Assembly (NCBI RefSeq): GCF_965228935.1
Contig: NZ_OZ245846.1
Location: 4,526,001-4,590,000 of the forward strand
Length of the DNA stretch: 64,000 nucleotides
DNA from: Ulvibacterium sp965228935
GTDB taxonomy: Bacteria > Bacteroidota > Bacteroidia > Flavobacteriales > Flavobacteriaceae
Direction of reading: 5' to 3'
Part shown: piece after piece, positions 25,798 to 34,908 of the stretch
Layout of the letters: every line of letters starts with the position of its first letter
How positions within the stretch are numbered: the first letter of the stretch is position 1
Notes under the pieces: model-generated
The model's input: the letters and a program-made list of their open reading frames with translations, nothing else
Told to the model about the DNA's origin: nothing
The model's database searches: none
Translations under genes and position numbers: made by a program

Positions 25798-26651
25798 CCA
25801 ATTCTATTAAGTACATAGCCACACGCATTAAAAAATGGACGTTTTTTAGCAACATCCTCCCAACGATTATCGTACTTTATTCTCGTTTTCTTGAAACGAT
25901 TGGGGGTGCCGGCTATGGTATGGTCATTATTTAGTTCCATAAATTCTGGAACTTTATAAGCGTCAAAACCAAAAAAATCTGATATATCGTCCAAAGTCTT
26001 TTGTGGATTTTTAAAAAAATCCTCATAATTGAGGTCAAAAACATCTTTTTTATCCACTCTTTTAAGCATGCTCTTACAATGCAGCCGATGTAAATAATTT
26101 GCTAAGAGCAACTTAATATGGCTAACATGTTTTTTGTTATATTTCTTCCTCCATTTGTGTTTTGAAATTGATACCGCCCGTAAATCTCTCCTTAAATGGA
26201 TAAATTTAAACTTATATGGAGAATTTTGATAAAGGGAAATTCCATAAAATGCTTCCTTTGAAGAGTCTACCAGTATATCGCAATCGGTAATGTCGAATAC
26301 TGCGCTATAAATCCGATTCATCAAGGATTTCGCTTGCTTATTTAATTCTTTCTGATGGTCTTTGTTCTTCCCCTTGGGAAAAATAATTTTTGTGTTTTTT
26401 ATATCCCTTGGGTCGGCAATACCTATTTTTTCATATACCTGGTTCCAAAAATGACAATGTTCCAGACTTTCCCCGCAAGAACAATTCCAATCCCATGCGA
26501 CCCCCGGTCCAATTTTATGAATATATCCTCCTAGAAGAAAGGACTCTCCGATTGAAACCATTTGATTCGACTTGGAAAGAATATTTTCAATTAATGTAGA
26601 GCCAGAACGTTGATTGGACAATATATATATTATGGTTTTTCTTTCGCTCAT
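25794..26651 (-). CDS. Sulfotransferase family protein
   Basis: The 5'-phosphosulfate loop 'SNQRSGSTLIENIL' lies near the N-terminus, and 'FIHLRRDLRAVSISKHKWR' is the 3'-phosphate motif. I chose the ATG at 26651 (285 residues, MSERKTIIYILSNQRSGS), which puts the loop at residues 12-20 as usual; the longer frame would start at a TTG at 26726. It differs strongly from the sulfotransferase at 23311-24270, suggesting a second acceptor position or sugar. 'CSCGESLEHCHFW' (about residue 62) is a Cys-rich patch found in related bacterial proteins. Overlaps the flippase gene by 4 bases. Confidence 0.82.
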   Translation of the reverse strand: MSERKTIIYILSNQRSGSTLIENILSKSNQMVSIGESFLLGGYIHKIGPGVAWDWNCSCGESLEHCHFWNQVYEKIGIADPRDIKNTKIIFPKGKNKDHQKELNKQAKSLMNRIYSAVFDITDCDILVDSSKEAFYGISLYQNSPYKFKFIHLRRDLRAVSISKHKWRKKYNKKHVSHIKLLLANYLHRLHCKSMLKRVDKKDVFDLNYEDFFKNPQKTLDDISDFFGFDAYKVPEFMELNNDHTIAGTPNRFKKTRIKYDNRWEDVAKKRPFFNACGYVLNRIG

Positions 26652-26736
26652 AAGTTTTGAATGGTCTTTTTTGACTAATGATTTTTTAAGGACTAATAGT
26701 AGGGTACTCTTGTGAAACCTTTTCAAAAGAAGGAGT

Positions 26737-27879
26737 TTACTTGCTTAGAGCCGTCTTATCTTTCATACGCGCTTCTATAAAGTTCAGTATACTCAAGGCC
26801 CTATCCCCAATTTCAAAATTCTTAGCATAATCCAGGGCATTCTTGGACATTTCCAAACACTTTTGATTGTCGCTGATAACCGAATGTATTGCCACTTTCA
26901 AAGCATTTACATCCATTGGATCAACCAAAATTGAAAAAGAAGGGTGGCATTGGTCCTTCACTTCGGGAATATTCGATGAAACTATCGGTAAACCACAAGC
27001 AATCGCTTCGGCAATTGCATTGCATGAACCTTCTTTTTGCGTAGGCAGGACAAAAACGTCAGCCGCCGAAAGCAACTCCGGAATCTCAAATGAGGGAACA
27101 CTTCCTTTAAAAACAACCGATTCGCCTTTTGGATCTTGAGGCCCACTTCCTATAAAAAGAACCCCAACATTATCCAACTTTTCCACGGCTTCCAAAACCC
27201 GTAATGGTCCTTTATGTGGCATAAATCTTCCAACGAAAGCCACCAGTTTAAGCTCATTGGGGAACCCAAATTTCTTTCGCATATCCCCCTTATCCCTTCT
27301 ATAAAACCGCTGTAGGTCAACTGCATTTGGTTTCATGAAAATTTTCTTTTCCGGGATTCCATAACTCATTAACTGTCCCTTCAATTTGTTTGAAACGGCG
27401 ATAAACCCATTTAGCCCACTGATACTCTGATCAAAGTATTTCTTTGGATATCTTTTGGTAAAACTTACAAGGTCGCTTTCTCCAATGGCACAGAAGATAG
27501 GTTTACCATATTCTTTCAAGGCACTGACAGCGATTATACCATTTATCATAAAATGGGTATATACAACATCAAATTGGATATTGTTCTTTTTAACTGTCTT
27601 TTGAACCCCTTTGATTTGGCCCAATTCGGCAATTCTGTAGGTGTTAAATGACCCTAATTGCAAACTGGAAACAGAAAAAAAACTTGGCCTATAAACCTCG
27701 CAGTTTTCAACACCGTATGATTTTCCTTTACGAAAGGAACTCATTTTAAGTTTCCTCGGTGATATAACGGTTACCTTATGTCCCAACTTACAAAATTGCT
27801 GTATCAAATTATAAACAAATACCCCTCGAGCAGGATACGCAGGCGAAGGATAATTGTTTGATATTACTAAAATGTTCAC
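26737..27879 (-). CDS. GT4-family glycosyltransferase
   Basis: A GT-B glycosyltransferase of about 380 residues. The best start is GTG at 27879 ('VNILVISNNYPSPAYPARGVFV'), which overlaps the stop of the polymerase gene as GTGA (27876-27879); an upstream ATG at 27954 would add 25 residues lying inside that gene. The nucleotide-sugar domain has 'VAFVGRFMPHKGPLRVLEAV' and 'DVFVLPTQKEGSCNAIAEAIACGLPIV' (the E-x7-E motif). It should add one sugar to the lipid-linked repeat on the cytoplasmic face. Acceptor and donor cannot be read from sequence. Confidence 0.9.
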   Translation of the reverse strand: MNILVISNNYPSPAYPARGVFVYNLIQQFCKLGHKVTVISPRKLKMSSFRKGKSYGVENCEVYRPSFFSVSSLQLGSFNTYRIAELGQIKGVQKTVKKNNIQFDVVYTHFMINGIIAVSALKEYGKPIFCAIGESDLVSFTKRYPKKYFDQSISGLNGFIAVSNKLKGQLMSYGIPEKKIFMKPNAVDLQRFYRRDKGDMRKKFGFPNELKLVAFVGRFMPHKGPLRVLEAVEKLDNVGVLFIGSGPQDPKGESVVFKGSVPSFEIPELLSAADVFVLPTQKEGSCNAIAEAIACGLPIVSSNIPEVKDQCHPSFSILVDPMDVNALKVAIHSVISDNQKCLEMSKNALDYAKNFEIGDRALSILNFIEARMKDKTALSK

Positions 27880-29066
27880 TCGGCTATCCTTTTCTGTCCT
27901 TTTTGGGATAATATTTGTATGGTAGAACCTATCAAAATGGCAAAAAAGAACCAAAACAATATTTTCACGATACTACCTCCCTGTTTGGACATGTTAAACA
28001 TGACGATTACGAATATTACAAGATTTAGGGAATCCCCGTACCTTTTAAAATGGAGCAATAACAATTTAACCAAACGCAACAAAAACATAACAAACAAAAC
28101 TATCCCAGGCAAGCCACAAGCGATGAATATGTAGAGAAAAATATTATGCGGATTCATATACAGTCCCGAATAAGCATACATCATGGGCTTAACCCCAGTA
28201 AATCCGGCACCAACCAATGTATGGTCACCAATTATGTTGAAAGCTGTGCTCCACAAAACATTTCTTCCAGTATCACCGGTCTCCACGGTTTCCATCATAC
28301 GTTCTGCCATTACCGGGTTGGTCTCCAACAAATAAGTTAAAAGTAAACTGGAAATGAATACTCCAAAAATGAATATTGCCCATTTGTTTACAACTCCCGT
28401 CTTTCTGAAAAAAAGCAATACCCCAAGCCCCAAAAACATTGAAATGAAAGCTCCACGTGAACCAGATAGAACAACTAAGCTAATAAAAGGAACACAAATT
28501 GGTATTGTTATAATTAATCTCTTAACGGAAAATCTATTTATTAGTCCTGACATGATAATCAAAAAAGCCAAAACACCTTTTACGCCCAAAACATTGGGGT
28601 TTTCTCCGAAGAGGTATATTCTTCCATGCACAAAACTGGCACCGTATCCCATAGCTGCCAATAGATAGAGCAATAGAGTACTGGCTAAATAGGCATTTAA
28701 AACTATAGGTAAAACCTTTGGTTTATTTTGCAAATGAGCGGCTATAAATGCCATAAGAGTAATAAGAAGAAGTGCTCTTTGGTTATAGGCAAACTTCATC
28801 TCCTCACCAACATATTGTGAGTTGATTGCAGAACAAACAAAACCTACTACAATTAACAATAGTAAGGGGGCTACAAATCTTTTAAGAGGCACGAAATTAA
28901 AATTTTTCGAAATCAAGGGAACCCATGTTGCCAAGTAAAATATTGTGGAAAAAAAAGTGACCGAGTAAGATCCCACAAGCTTAAAGGGATCCCAGTTTTC
29001 AAAAGTGACCGAAAAGACCAGTAGATATAAACAATAGTCGTTTATCCTATTTAAAAGTTTTGTCAT
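27876..29066 (-). CDS. Wzy/O-antigen ligase-like membrane polymerase
   Basis: A 396-residue protein with about ten to twelve membrane helices and one large periplasmic loop in the Wzy_C region ('ETVETGDTGRNVLWSTAFNIIGDHTLVGAGFTG', then 'MNPHNIFLYIFIACG'). The 'R-N-x-L-W' and 'H-N' elements are typical of the O-antigen polymerase/ligase superfamily. It is the first gene of the minus-strand operon, followed by glycosyltransferase, sulfotransferase, flippase and sulfotransferase, so polymerase is more likely than ligase. Confidence 0.88.
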   Translation of the reverse strand: MTKLLNRINDYCLYLLVFSVTFENWDPFKLVGSYSVTFFSTIFYLATWVPLISKNFNFVPLKRFVAPLLLLIVVGFVCSAINSQYVGEEMKFAYNQRALLLITLMAFIAAHLQNKPKVLPIVLNAYLASTLLLYLLAAMGYGASFVHGRIYLFGENPNVLGVKGVLAFLIIMSGLINRFSVKRLIITIPICVPFISLVVLSGSRGAFISMFLGLGVLLFFRKTGVVNKWAIFIFGVFISSLLLTYLLETNPVMAERMMETVETGDTGRNVLWSTAFNIIGDHTLVGAGFTGVKPMMYAYSGLYMNPHNIFLYIFIACGLPGIVLFVMFLLRLVKLLLLHFKRYGDSLNLVIFVIVMFNMSKQGGSIVKILFWFFFAILIGSTIQILSQKGQKRIAE

Positions 29067-29208
29067 TGCTCAATAGGCAAGTTTGCAATTTGATCACAAA
29101 TTAAATTAAAAAAATAGTGCAAGCCCGAACTTTATAGCCGAAATACTAGTTTTATCGAATAATTGAATCTTTAAAAGATATATTTCATGATTATTAAGGG
29201 AGGCAAGC

Positions 29209-29216
29209 TAACTTTG
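29209..29216 (+). promoter_or_regulatory. Candidate -7 box before the glycosyltransferase operon
   Basis: TAACTTTG is an exact TAnnTTTG match, 26 bases before the ATG at 29243. No clear -33 TTG at 19-21 bases upstream. Position is right for a promoter with a short leader. Confidence 0.5.
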
Positions 29217-29242
29217 ACCTAAATATTCAACAATAATGCTTT

Positions 29243-30364
29243 ATGCGATGTCTTCATATATGCAATGATTTTTTTGGTAGCGCCGTTCACAGAAACCTTT
29301 ATAATAATCTTTCGGAATACCCTGTCCAGCAAACGATTTATTATCCTTCTAGGTCATACGCTATGCCTGCTGGAAAATCAATGGAATGCGACATTCCAAA
29401 TGCGCATTTGATTATTTCAAGACCACTAAAAAAAATCCATAGATTGCTATTTAGAAGGAAAATCAACCTTTTATTTGACGACTTAGAACAAAAAGTCTCC
29501 TTACCAAAATATGATATTGTCCATGCAACAACCTTGTTTAGCGATGGTTCTTTGGCCTTAAAAATCAAAAAAAAGTATGGCATCCCCTTTATTGTTACCG
29601 TTAGATCGACAGATGTCAATGGTTTTCTGAGGTTTAGGAAAGATCTGGTATCGTTAGCAATTAGGATATTGAAGGAATCTGAAAGGATTATCTTCATTAC
29701 ACCCAGATTAAAACAGGGTTTATTCAAGAACAAAATCATTTTTGGACATAAAGAGTATTTTTTAAGAAAATCTGATGTATTGTTCAATGGTATTGATCCG
29801 TACTGGCTGGAAAATAAATCCCCTAAAAGGGATTTGAATCCAACCAAAATACTTTATGTAGGAAAATTGATTCGTAGAAAAAATGTCCTAAACCTAAGCA
29901 AAGCAGTCATAGGTCTAAACAATAATGGTCACAATTATAAGTTAACAATTGTGGGTTCGGGCGGTTCTTACGAAAAAAAAATAAAACAGTTGGCCAAGGA
30001 AAGAAGTGAGTTTATTTCCTATAAAGGGAAAATAATGGACAAGTCTAAATTGAAAAAGGTTTACCGTGAAAATCATATTTTTGCTCTTCCATCCAAATCT
30101 GAAACCTTTGGATTGGTCTATATAGAAGCTCTATCACAGGGGTTGCCAATAATATATTTGAAAAACGAATCTGTAGATGGCATGTTTTCATCAAAGGTCG
30201 GAAATAGATTAGCAAATCCAAAAATTAGCACTTTGATGAAAAGCCTATTGGAAATTTCCAAGGAGTATAATCATATAGATTTATCCGAAATTGATTTCGG
30301 GGATTTTGCATGGCCCAATATAAGTAGCAAGTACTTTGAAATCTATAAACAATGCGTACTTTAA
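29243..30364 (+). CDS. GT4-family glycosyltransferase
   Basis: A 373-residue GT-B enzyme. N-terminal acceptor domain starts 'MRCLHICNDFFGSAVHRNLY'; the donor domain has 'ILYVGKLIRRKNVLNLSKAV' and 'HIFALPSKSETFGLVYIEALSQGLPI' (E-x7-E). It is transcribed divergently from the polymerase operon and begins the plus-strand half of the transferase set. The specific sugar is unknown. Codon use looks A/T-richer than the 48-64 kb end of the window, as often in polysaccharide loci, but I did not compute it. Confidence 0.88.
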   Translation: MRCLHICNDFFGSAVHRNLYNNLSEYPVQQTIYYPSRSYAMPAGKSMECDIPNAHLIISRPLKKIHRLLFRRKINLLFDDLEQKVSLPKYDIVHATTLFSDGSLALKIKKKYGIPFIVTVRSTDVNGFLRFRKDLVSLAIRILKESERIIFITPRLKQGLFKNKIIFGHKEYFLRKSDVLFNGIDPYWLENKSPKRDLNPTKILYVGKLIRRKNVLNLSKAVIGLNNNGHNYKLTIVGSGGSYEKKIKQLAKERSEFISYKGKIMDKSKLKKVYRENHIFALPSKSETFGLVYIEALSQGLPIIYLKNESVDGMFSSKVGNRLANPKISTLMKSLLEISKEYNHIDLSEIDFGDFAWPNISSKYFEIYKQCVL

Positions 30365-30457
30365 ATGGCCCTGTTGAAAATCCAATAAACATCTTTACTT
30401 AATGATAATTTCATTTTTATACGGTTAACCCTTTTACGATTAATTCAAATACTGATT

Positions 30458-31657
30458 GTGAAAATACTATATATACACCAATACTTTTTAACTCCAAAAG
30501 ACACGGCGGGAACAAGGTCTTATTGGATATGTCAGGAGCTCATAAAAGATGGCCATCAGGTGACCATGCTAACCACATCTAGTAAGATTGATTCAAAGAT
30601 AAAAAGAGTCAAGGTCGATGGAATTGAGGTAATTTACTTGAAAGTTCCCTATAGCCAGTATATGGGCGTTCTTAAAAGGCTAAAGTCCTTCGTGAGTTTT
30701 ATGCTTAAGTCCGCACGCTTGGCACTGAGAGAGAAAGATGTGGATTTGGTAATCGCTACCTCCACCCCACTCACTATTGGGTTTCCTGCCCTGGTCACAA
30801 AAAAGTTAAAAGGAACTCCTTTCTTATTCGAGGTACGCGATTTATGGCCAGAAGTTCCAATACAAATGGGTGCCTTGAAAAACAAAATAGTCATTAGGTT
30901 GGCTACTTGGTTTGAAAAGACAATCTACAAAAACGCACGGTATATAGTTGCTTTATCACCAGGAATGATGGAGGGTGTTTTAAAAAGGGGTATAGCGGAA
31001 ACAAAGGTTTCTATGATTCCCAATATGTCTAAGGTTGATGTCTTTTGGTCAAGGGAGAAGGACTTGGGTTTGGCGGACAGGCTCGGGCTTAAAAGGGACT
31101 CATTTAAAATCGTCTATTTTGGAGCTATGGGATTGGCAAATGGTATGGACTATATAATTGACGCCATTAACCATATCAAGGAGCAGGAAGATATTGAATT
31201 TGTCTTCATGGGCGGAGGGGCTACCGAACCGGTTTTAAAGCAAAAATGTGAAAAACTGGATATAAAAAATGCCCATTTTCTGGGAGGCTTTCCCCTGAAG
31301 GAACTCTCGGCAATTGTTAACTTATGTGATGTCTGCCTTATAACTTTTGCGGACATTCCAATTTTGGCTACCAATTCTCCGAATAAGCTTTTTGATTCGC
31401 TCTCCGCTGGAAAACCGGTAATCGTAAACTCCCCTGGTTGGACCAAAGACCTTGTAGAGCAAGGCGAATGTGGTGTGTTTGTGGATCCTAAAAATCCAGT
31501 GGATCTCGCAAACAAGATTATGTTTTTGAAAGATAATCCTGGGAAATGCAAGAAATATGGGTTAAATGCAAGAAAGTTAGCAGAAACAAAATACGACAAA
31601 TCCATACTTTGTAGGGAATTTGCAGACATAGTTGACTCAATAGGTAAGCGGATATAA
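30458..31657 (+). CDS. WbuB-like GT4 glycosyltransferase
   Basis: A 399-residue GT-B glycosyltransferase starting at GTG 30458 ('VKILYIHQYFLTPKDTAGTRSY', a start block typical of the WbuB group). 'FEVRDLWPEVPIQMGAL' and 'VYFGAMGLANGMDYIIDAI' mark the cleft, and 'NSPNKLFDSLSAGKPVIV' takes the place of the E-x7-E helix as in WbuB relatives. WbuB-type enzymes usually add an N-acetyl sugar to an early lipid-linked intermediate, which fits its nearness to the PglC-like initiating transferase. Confidence 0.88.
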   Translation: MKILYIHQYFLTPKDTAGTRSYWICQELIKDGHQVTMLTTSSKIDSKIKRVKVDGIEVIYLKVPYSQYMGVLKRLKSFVSFMLKSARLALREKDVDLVIATSTPLTIGFPALVTKKLKGTPFLFEVRDLWPEVPIQMGALKNKIVIRLATWFEKTIYKNARYIVALSPGMMEGVLKRGIAETKVSMIPNMSKVDVFWSREKDLGLADRLGLKRDSFKIVYFGAMGLANGMDYIIDAINHIKEQEDIEFVFMGGGATEPVLKQKCEKLDIKNAHFLGGFPLKELSAIVNLCDVCLITFADIPILATNSPNKLFDSLSAGKPVIVNSPGWTKDLVEQGECGVFVDPKNPVDLANKIMFLKDNPGKCKKYGLNARKLAETKYDKSILCREFADIVDSIGKRI

Positions 31658-32006
31658 ATGTTAACCAATATTATATAACAAAGGGATTGTCGGTGACCTT
31701 AAATCTTAATCGACCACCATGCTATCCAATGGAATTGAGATTTTTCAGCCCTGCTGAACTTAAAATTACTTTTGAGTTACGTATTAAGAAAGTATGAATC
31801 TTGCTTTTTGAAATGTTTTGAAGTTGACCTTATCGGAACTTGTCCGAGAAAGGAGTAATAGAACTGTTTTATTTTGTCAATCCTAACAGATTCAAGTATT
31901 TTTGTTCGTCATCTAAAAGAAAAAGCAAATCATTGCCATTTAAATAGCTTTAGTCTAAACTTGATAGTAGGAAATAGTCCTAAATCTATCCAAATTTGAA
32001 TATACC
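31658..32006. other. Intergenic region before the initiating sugar transferase
   Basis: 349 bases with no supported gene and stops in all frames. No promoter box with correct spacing and no strong hairpin was found. Confidence 0.5.
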
Positions 32007-32618
32007 ATGTATCAGAATTTTGTAAAAAGAGTACTGGATTTTTTTGTCGCCCTTATTTTGCTTTTGGTGCTGTCCCCTTTTATTTTAGCGTTAATGGTAC
32101 TATTATTCTTCGCTAATAATGGAAGTCCATTCTTTCTTCATAGAAGGCCTGGAAAAAATGAAAAAATCTTTACGCTATACAAGTTTAAGACCATGCGAGA
32201 TCCCAAGGATGAAAGCGAATACTATCTGCCTGATGGTGAGCGAATTACAAAGATAGGGGAATTTATCCGAAATGCATCCCTGGACGAGCTTCCCCAATTG
32301 TTTAATGTAATAAAAGGGGACATGTCCATAGTTGGCCCCAGGCCTTTATGGGAACACTATTTGGAGTTGTATAATGATTTTCAACGACGCAGGCATAATG
32401 TGAAACCCGGAATTACGGGTTGGGCACAAATCAATGGTAGGAACGCTATTAGCTGGGAGGAAAAATTTAAGCTAGATGTCTGGTACGTTGACAATATAAG
32501 TTATAGTACAGATATGAAGATATTACTAAATACGTTTAAAAAAGTAGTGAAGCGGGAAGGTGTATCAGAAAGCAACCAAGCCACAATGACCATGTTTACC
32601 GGAACCCCTGAAAGTTGA
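32007..32618 (+). CDS. PglC-like phosphoglycosyl transferase (initiating sugar transferase)
   Basis: A 203-residue monotopic phosphoglycosyl transferase. One N-terminal reentrant helix ('VLDFFVALILLLVLSPFILALMVLL'), then 'FFLHRRPGKNEKIFTLYKFKTM', 'NASLDELPQLFNVIKGDMSIVGPRPL' (the catalytic DE pair) and 'PGITGWAQINGRN'. Its small size matches PglC, which moves diNAc-bacillosamine phosphate to undecaprenyl phosphate; longer WcaJ types have extra helices. With the PglF-like and PglE-like genes at 8-11 kb and the NeuD/PglD-like gene at 40.9 kb, this suggests a bacillosamine-type first sugar. Confidence 0.92.
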   Translation: MYQNFVKRVLDFFVALILLLVLSPFILALMVLLFFANNGSPFFLHRRPGKNEKIFTLYKFKTMRDPKDESEYYLPDGERITKIGEFIRNASLDELPQLFNVIKGDMSIVGPRPLWEHYLELYNDFQRRRHNVKPGITGWAQINGRNAISWEEKFKLDVWYVDNISYSTDMKILLNTFKKVVKREGVSESNQATMTMFTGTPES

Positions 32619-32658
32619 GAACGGAGATATTGCCTAATGATTTTTAAAAAATCAATCC

Positions 32659-33693
32659 ATGCTTGAAATTGTTCGGGATAAGGAAAAATGGGATAAAGTT
32701 ATTCAAAAGTGTGCCCTTGTCGATTTTTATCATACCTATTCCTATCATCAATTATCCAAAAAACGAGGGGAAGAGCCAATTTTGATATGTTACAAGGAAG
32801 GAAACCAGATTATTGCCATTCCCTTGTTGTTACGGGAAATTGAAGGTTCAATCTATAAGGATGCCACCTCTGTTTATGGTTATCCGGGCCCTATTTCGAG
32901 CAATATAACAGAGGACAAACACTTCTTTTTGTTCCAAAAAGAGCTTCATAACTTTTTAAAATCGCAGAATATTGTTTCGGTTTTTTCAAGGCTTAATTCC
33001 CTTATCCCCCATCAAGAGCATTGTTTGGACAGACTTGGTCTGTTGGAGACTCCTGGTAGGTTGGTGTACATTGATTTGACCAAGACTCTGGAGGAACAAT
33101 GGGCCACTTATAGTAGAAGGTTAAGGACTTATATCAACAAATCCAGGAGTATTTACAGTATTCGACAAGCCAGGACGGAAGCAGACGTGGATAGGTTCAT
33201 TACCTTGTACCATGAAAACATGAGGCGCGTAAATGCCTATGAGCACTACTTTTTTGATAAAAAGTATTTTATGGATTTGATGAACAGTGGTGACTTTGCA
33301 ACAGAACTTTTGTTCGCTGTCAATATCAATTCAAATGAGGTGGCCGGGGGCGCGCTATTCACAAAAAAGGATGCATTTATTCAATACCATCTATCTGGGA
33401 CCAGAGAACGATATTTAGATTTAAACCCAGTAAAACTCTTAATTGATGAGATGCGCATCAGAGGTAGTAGTGAAAACTTTAAATATTTTAATCTTGGTGG
33501 TGGCGTTGGCAGTAAGGAGGATTCCTTGTTCTATTTCAAGTCCGGGTATTCAAAGTTTATAGTACCCTTCAAAGTCTGGAAATACAAGGTAAACCACACC
33601 ATTTATGAGAATTTGGTAAAACAACTGGGTAAAGGACAGGAACACTGTGAAAATCCCTTGGAATACTTCCCACACTACAGGAGACACAAATAA
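32659..33693 (+). CDS. FemAB/GNAT-like acyltransferase
   Basis: A 344-residue protein with the double-GNAT arrangement of FemAB-like proteins. 'SRRLRTYINKSRSI' and 'RFITLYHENMRRVNA' mark the middle, 'EVAGGALFTKKDAFIQYHLSGT' the second GNAT core, and 'FKYFNLGGGVGSKEDSLFYFKSGYSKFIVPF' the conserved C-terminal block. In polysaccharide loci such proteins probably add an acyl or aminoacyl group to an amino sugar, though this is inference. It is distantly like the four proteins at 41.8-46.3 kb but is closer to the ordinary FemAB pattern. It follows the sugar transferase by 40 bases. Confidence 0.82.
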   Translation: MLEIVRDKEKWDKVIQKCALVDFYHTYSYHQLSKKRGEEPILICYKEGNQIIAIPLLLREIEGSIYKDATSVYGYPGPISSNITEDKHFFLFQKELHNFLKSQNIVSVFSRLNSLIPHQEHCLDRLGLLETPGRLVYIDLTKTLEEQWATYSRRLRTYINKSRSIYSIRQARTEADVDRFITLYHENMRRVNAYEHYFFDKKYFMDLMNSGDFATELLFAVNINSNEVAGGALFTKKDAFIQYHLSGTRERYLDLNPVKLLIDEMRIRGSSENFKYFNLGGGVGSKEDSLFYFKSGYSKFIVPFKVWKYKVNHTIYENLVKQLGKGQEHCENPLEYFPHYRRHK

Positions 33694-33899
33694 AGGAACT
33701 GCCTTGTCATCAAAACTCCGTCGACATCCGAAATTGAAAAACCTTGGAAAACGGTTAATGTTTAGTTTGTTGGGTCTTGAACATCTGTTTGCCCAGGAGC
33801 TATCCAGAGATTAACCATTACAAGAGCGGTTAGATAAGAATTGAATAACAACAAAACCTAGAACAAGTGGGATAGGACAATATAAACGATTCTAGAGCA

Positions 33900-34688
33900 A
33901 TGAACAAAGCTAGTTTTCATCACATACATTTGAATGTTACCGACATTGAAGCCACCATTTCCTTCTACCAAAAGTTTTTTGGTGCAAAGCATATTAAATA
34001 CCGGGATTCCTCCGATGCATTGTTCACGGAAAGGTCATTTCTTTTGATGGACCAAATGGAAATAGTACCCCCTACTCATCTGGGTACCTGTCTTTGGCAC
34101 ATCGGATGGTCTGGCGTGGATGGCCCTTCGGAATATGCTTGGCGACTTAAAGAGGGCATAGAAGTGCATACCCCAATAAATCCACTGGGAGATGCCCATT
34201 GGATGTATTTTCTGGGGCCGGATAAGGAAGTGGTCGAGGTCTTTACTGGCAATAGAAACCACACCTTTGAGCATATTCATCTTTTGGCCTCGGATGTGGA
34301 CGAAACCACGGAATGGTTCGAGACGTATTTGGGTTTGGTTCCAGAGTTTAAAAAGGCCCAACCCTGGGGCAACGGGCTCTTTAAATGGAACAAACTATTT
34401 GTAGACAATATAAACATTATGATAAATGGCAAGCCCAAGGAGGAGCGGACCTGGTACCCCAAAAACGGTTTTAAGTCCACTTATGGCACTACATTCGATC
34501 ACATAGGGTTTTCATTTCGAAATATTTATCCCGTCTATGACAAAATGCAATCTAGAAGTGTTGCTATCATCAAGGATGTTAAATTAGATACAGTGCACGG
34601 TTTAAAGAGTTTTTTTGTTCAAGGTCCTGATGGTTTAGGTGTTGAAATTGTGGAAGAAAAACCCATTCCTAGTGGCATTTGGCAGTAA
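33900..34688 (+). CDS. VOC (glyoxalase/dioxygenase-fold) protein, two modules
   Basis: A 262-residue protein with two vicinal-oxygen-chelate modules: the first begins 'FHHIHLNVTDIEATISFYQKFFG' (about 5-115) and the second 'FEHIHLLASDVDETTEWFETYLGL' (about 122-255), with 'TTFDHIGFSF' and 'GPDGLGVEIVEE' near the end. His and Glu residues at the start of each module could hold a metal. Substrate unknown. It lies between the FemAB-like gene and the FkbH-like gene, so it may tailor a small acyl precursor, but the context alone cannot show this. Confidence 0.8.
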   Translation: MNKASFHHIHLNVTDIEATISFYQKFFGAKHIKYRDSSDALFTERSFLLMDQMEIVPPTHLGTCLWHIGWSGVDGPSEYAWRLKEGIEVHTPINPLGDAHWMYFLGPDKEVVEVFTGNRNHTFEHIHLLASDVDETTEWFETYLGLVPEFKKAQPWGNGLFKWNKLFVDNINIMINGKPKEERTWYPKNGFKSTYGTTFDHIGFSFRNIYPVYDKMQSRSVAIIKDVKLDTVHGLKSFFVQGPDGLGVEIVEEKPIPSGIWQ

Positions 34689-34908
34689 TGATGACTCTGG
34701 AAGCTTAAGTCGTACGCGATTTTACTTAACAAGAAACTGGGTAAAATAGCGTTACATCTAAAATAATGGAAAAGATATCCTTATAAAAAGGTATTGTGGC
34801 AAAAGTATGGTAGTTTTGTTCCAAATTAACATCTTGCACAGACCATAAACATAAGTTTATCGTTTGGAAAGCAATAACAGTTTTTAGGATCCTTAGAACC
34901 AAATATCT

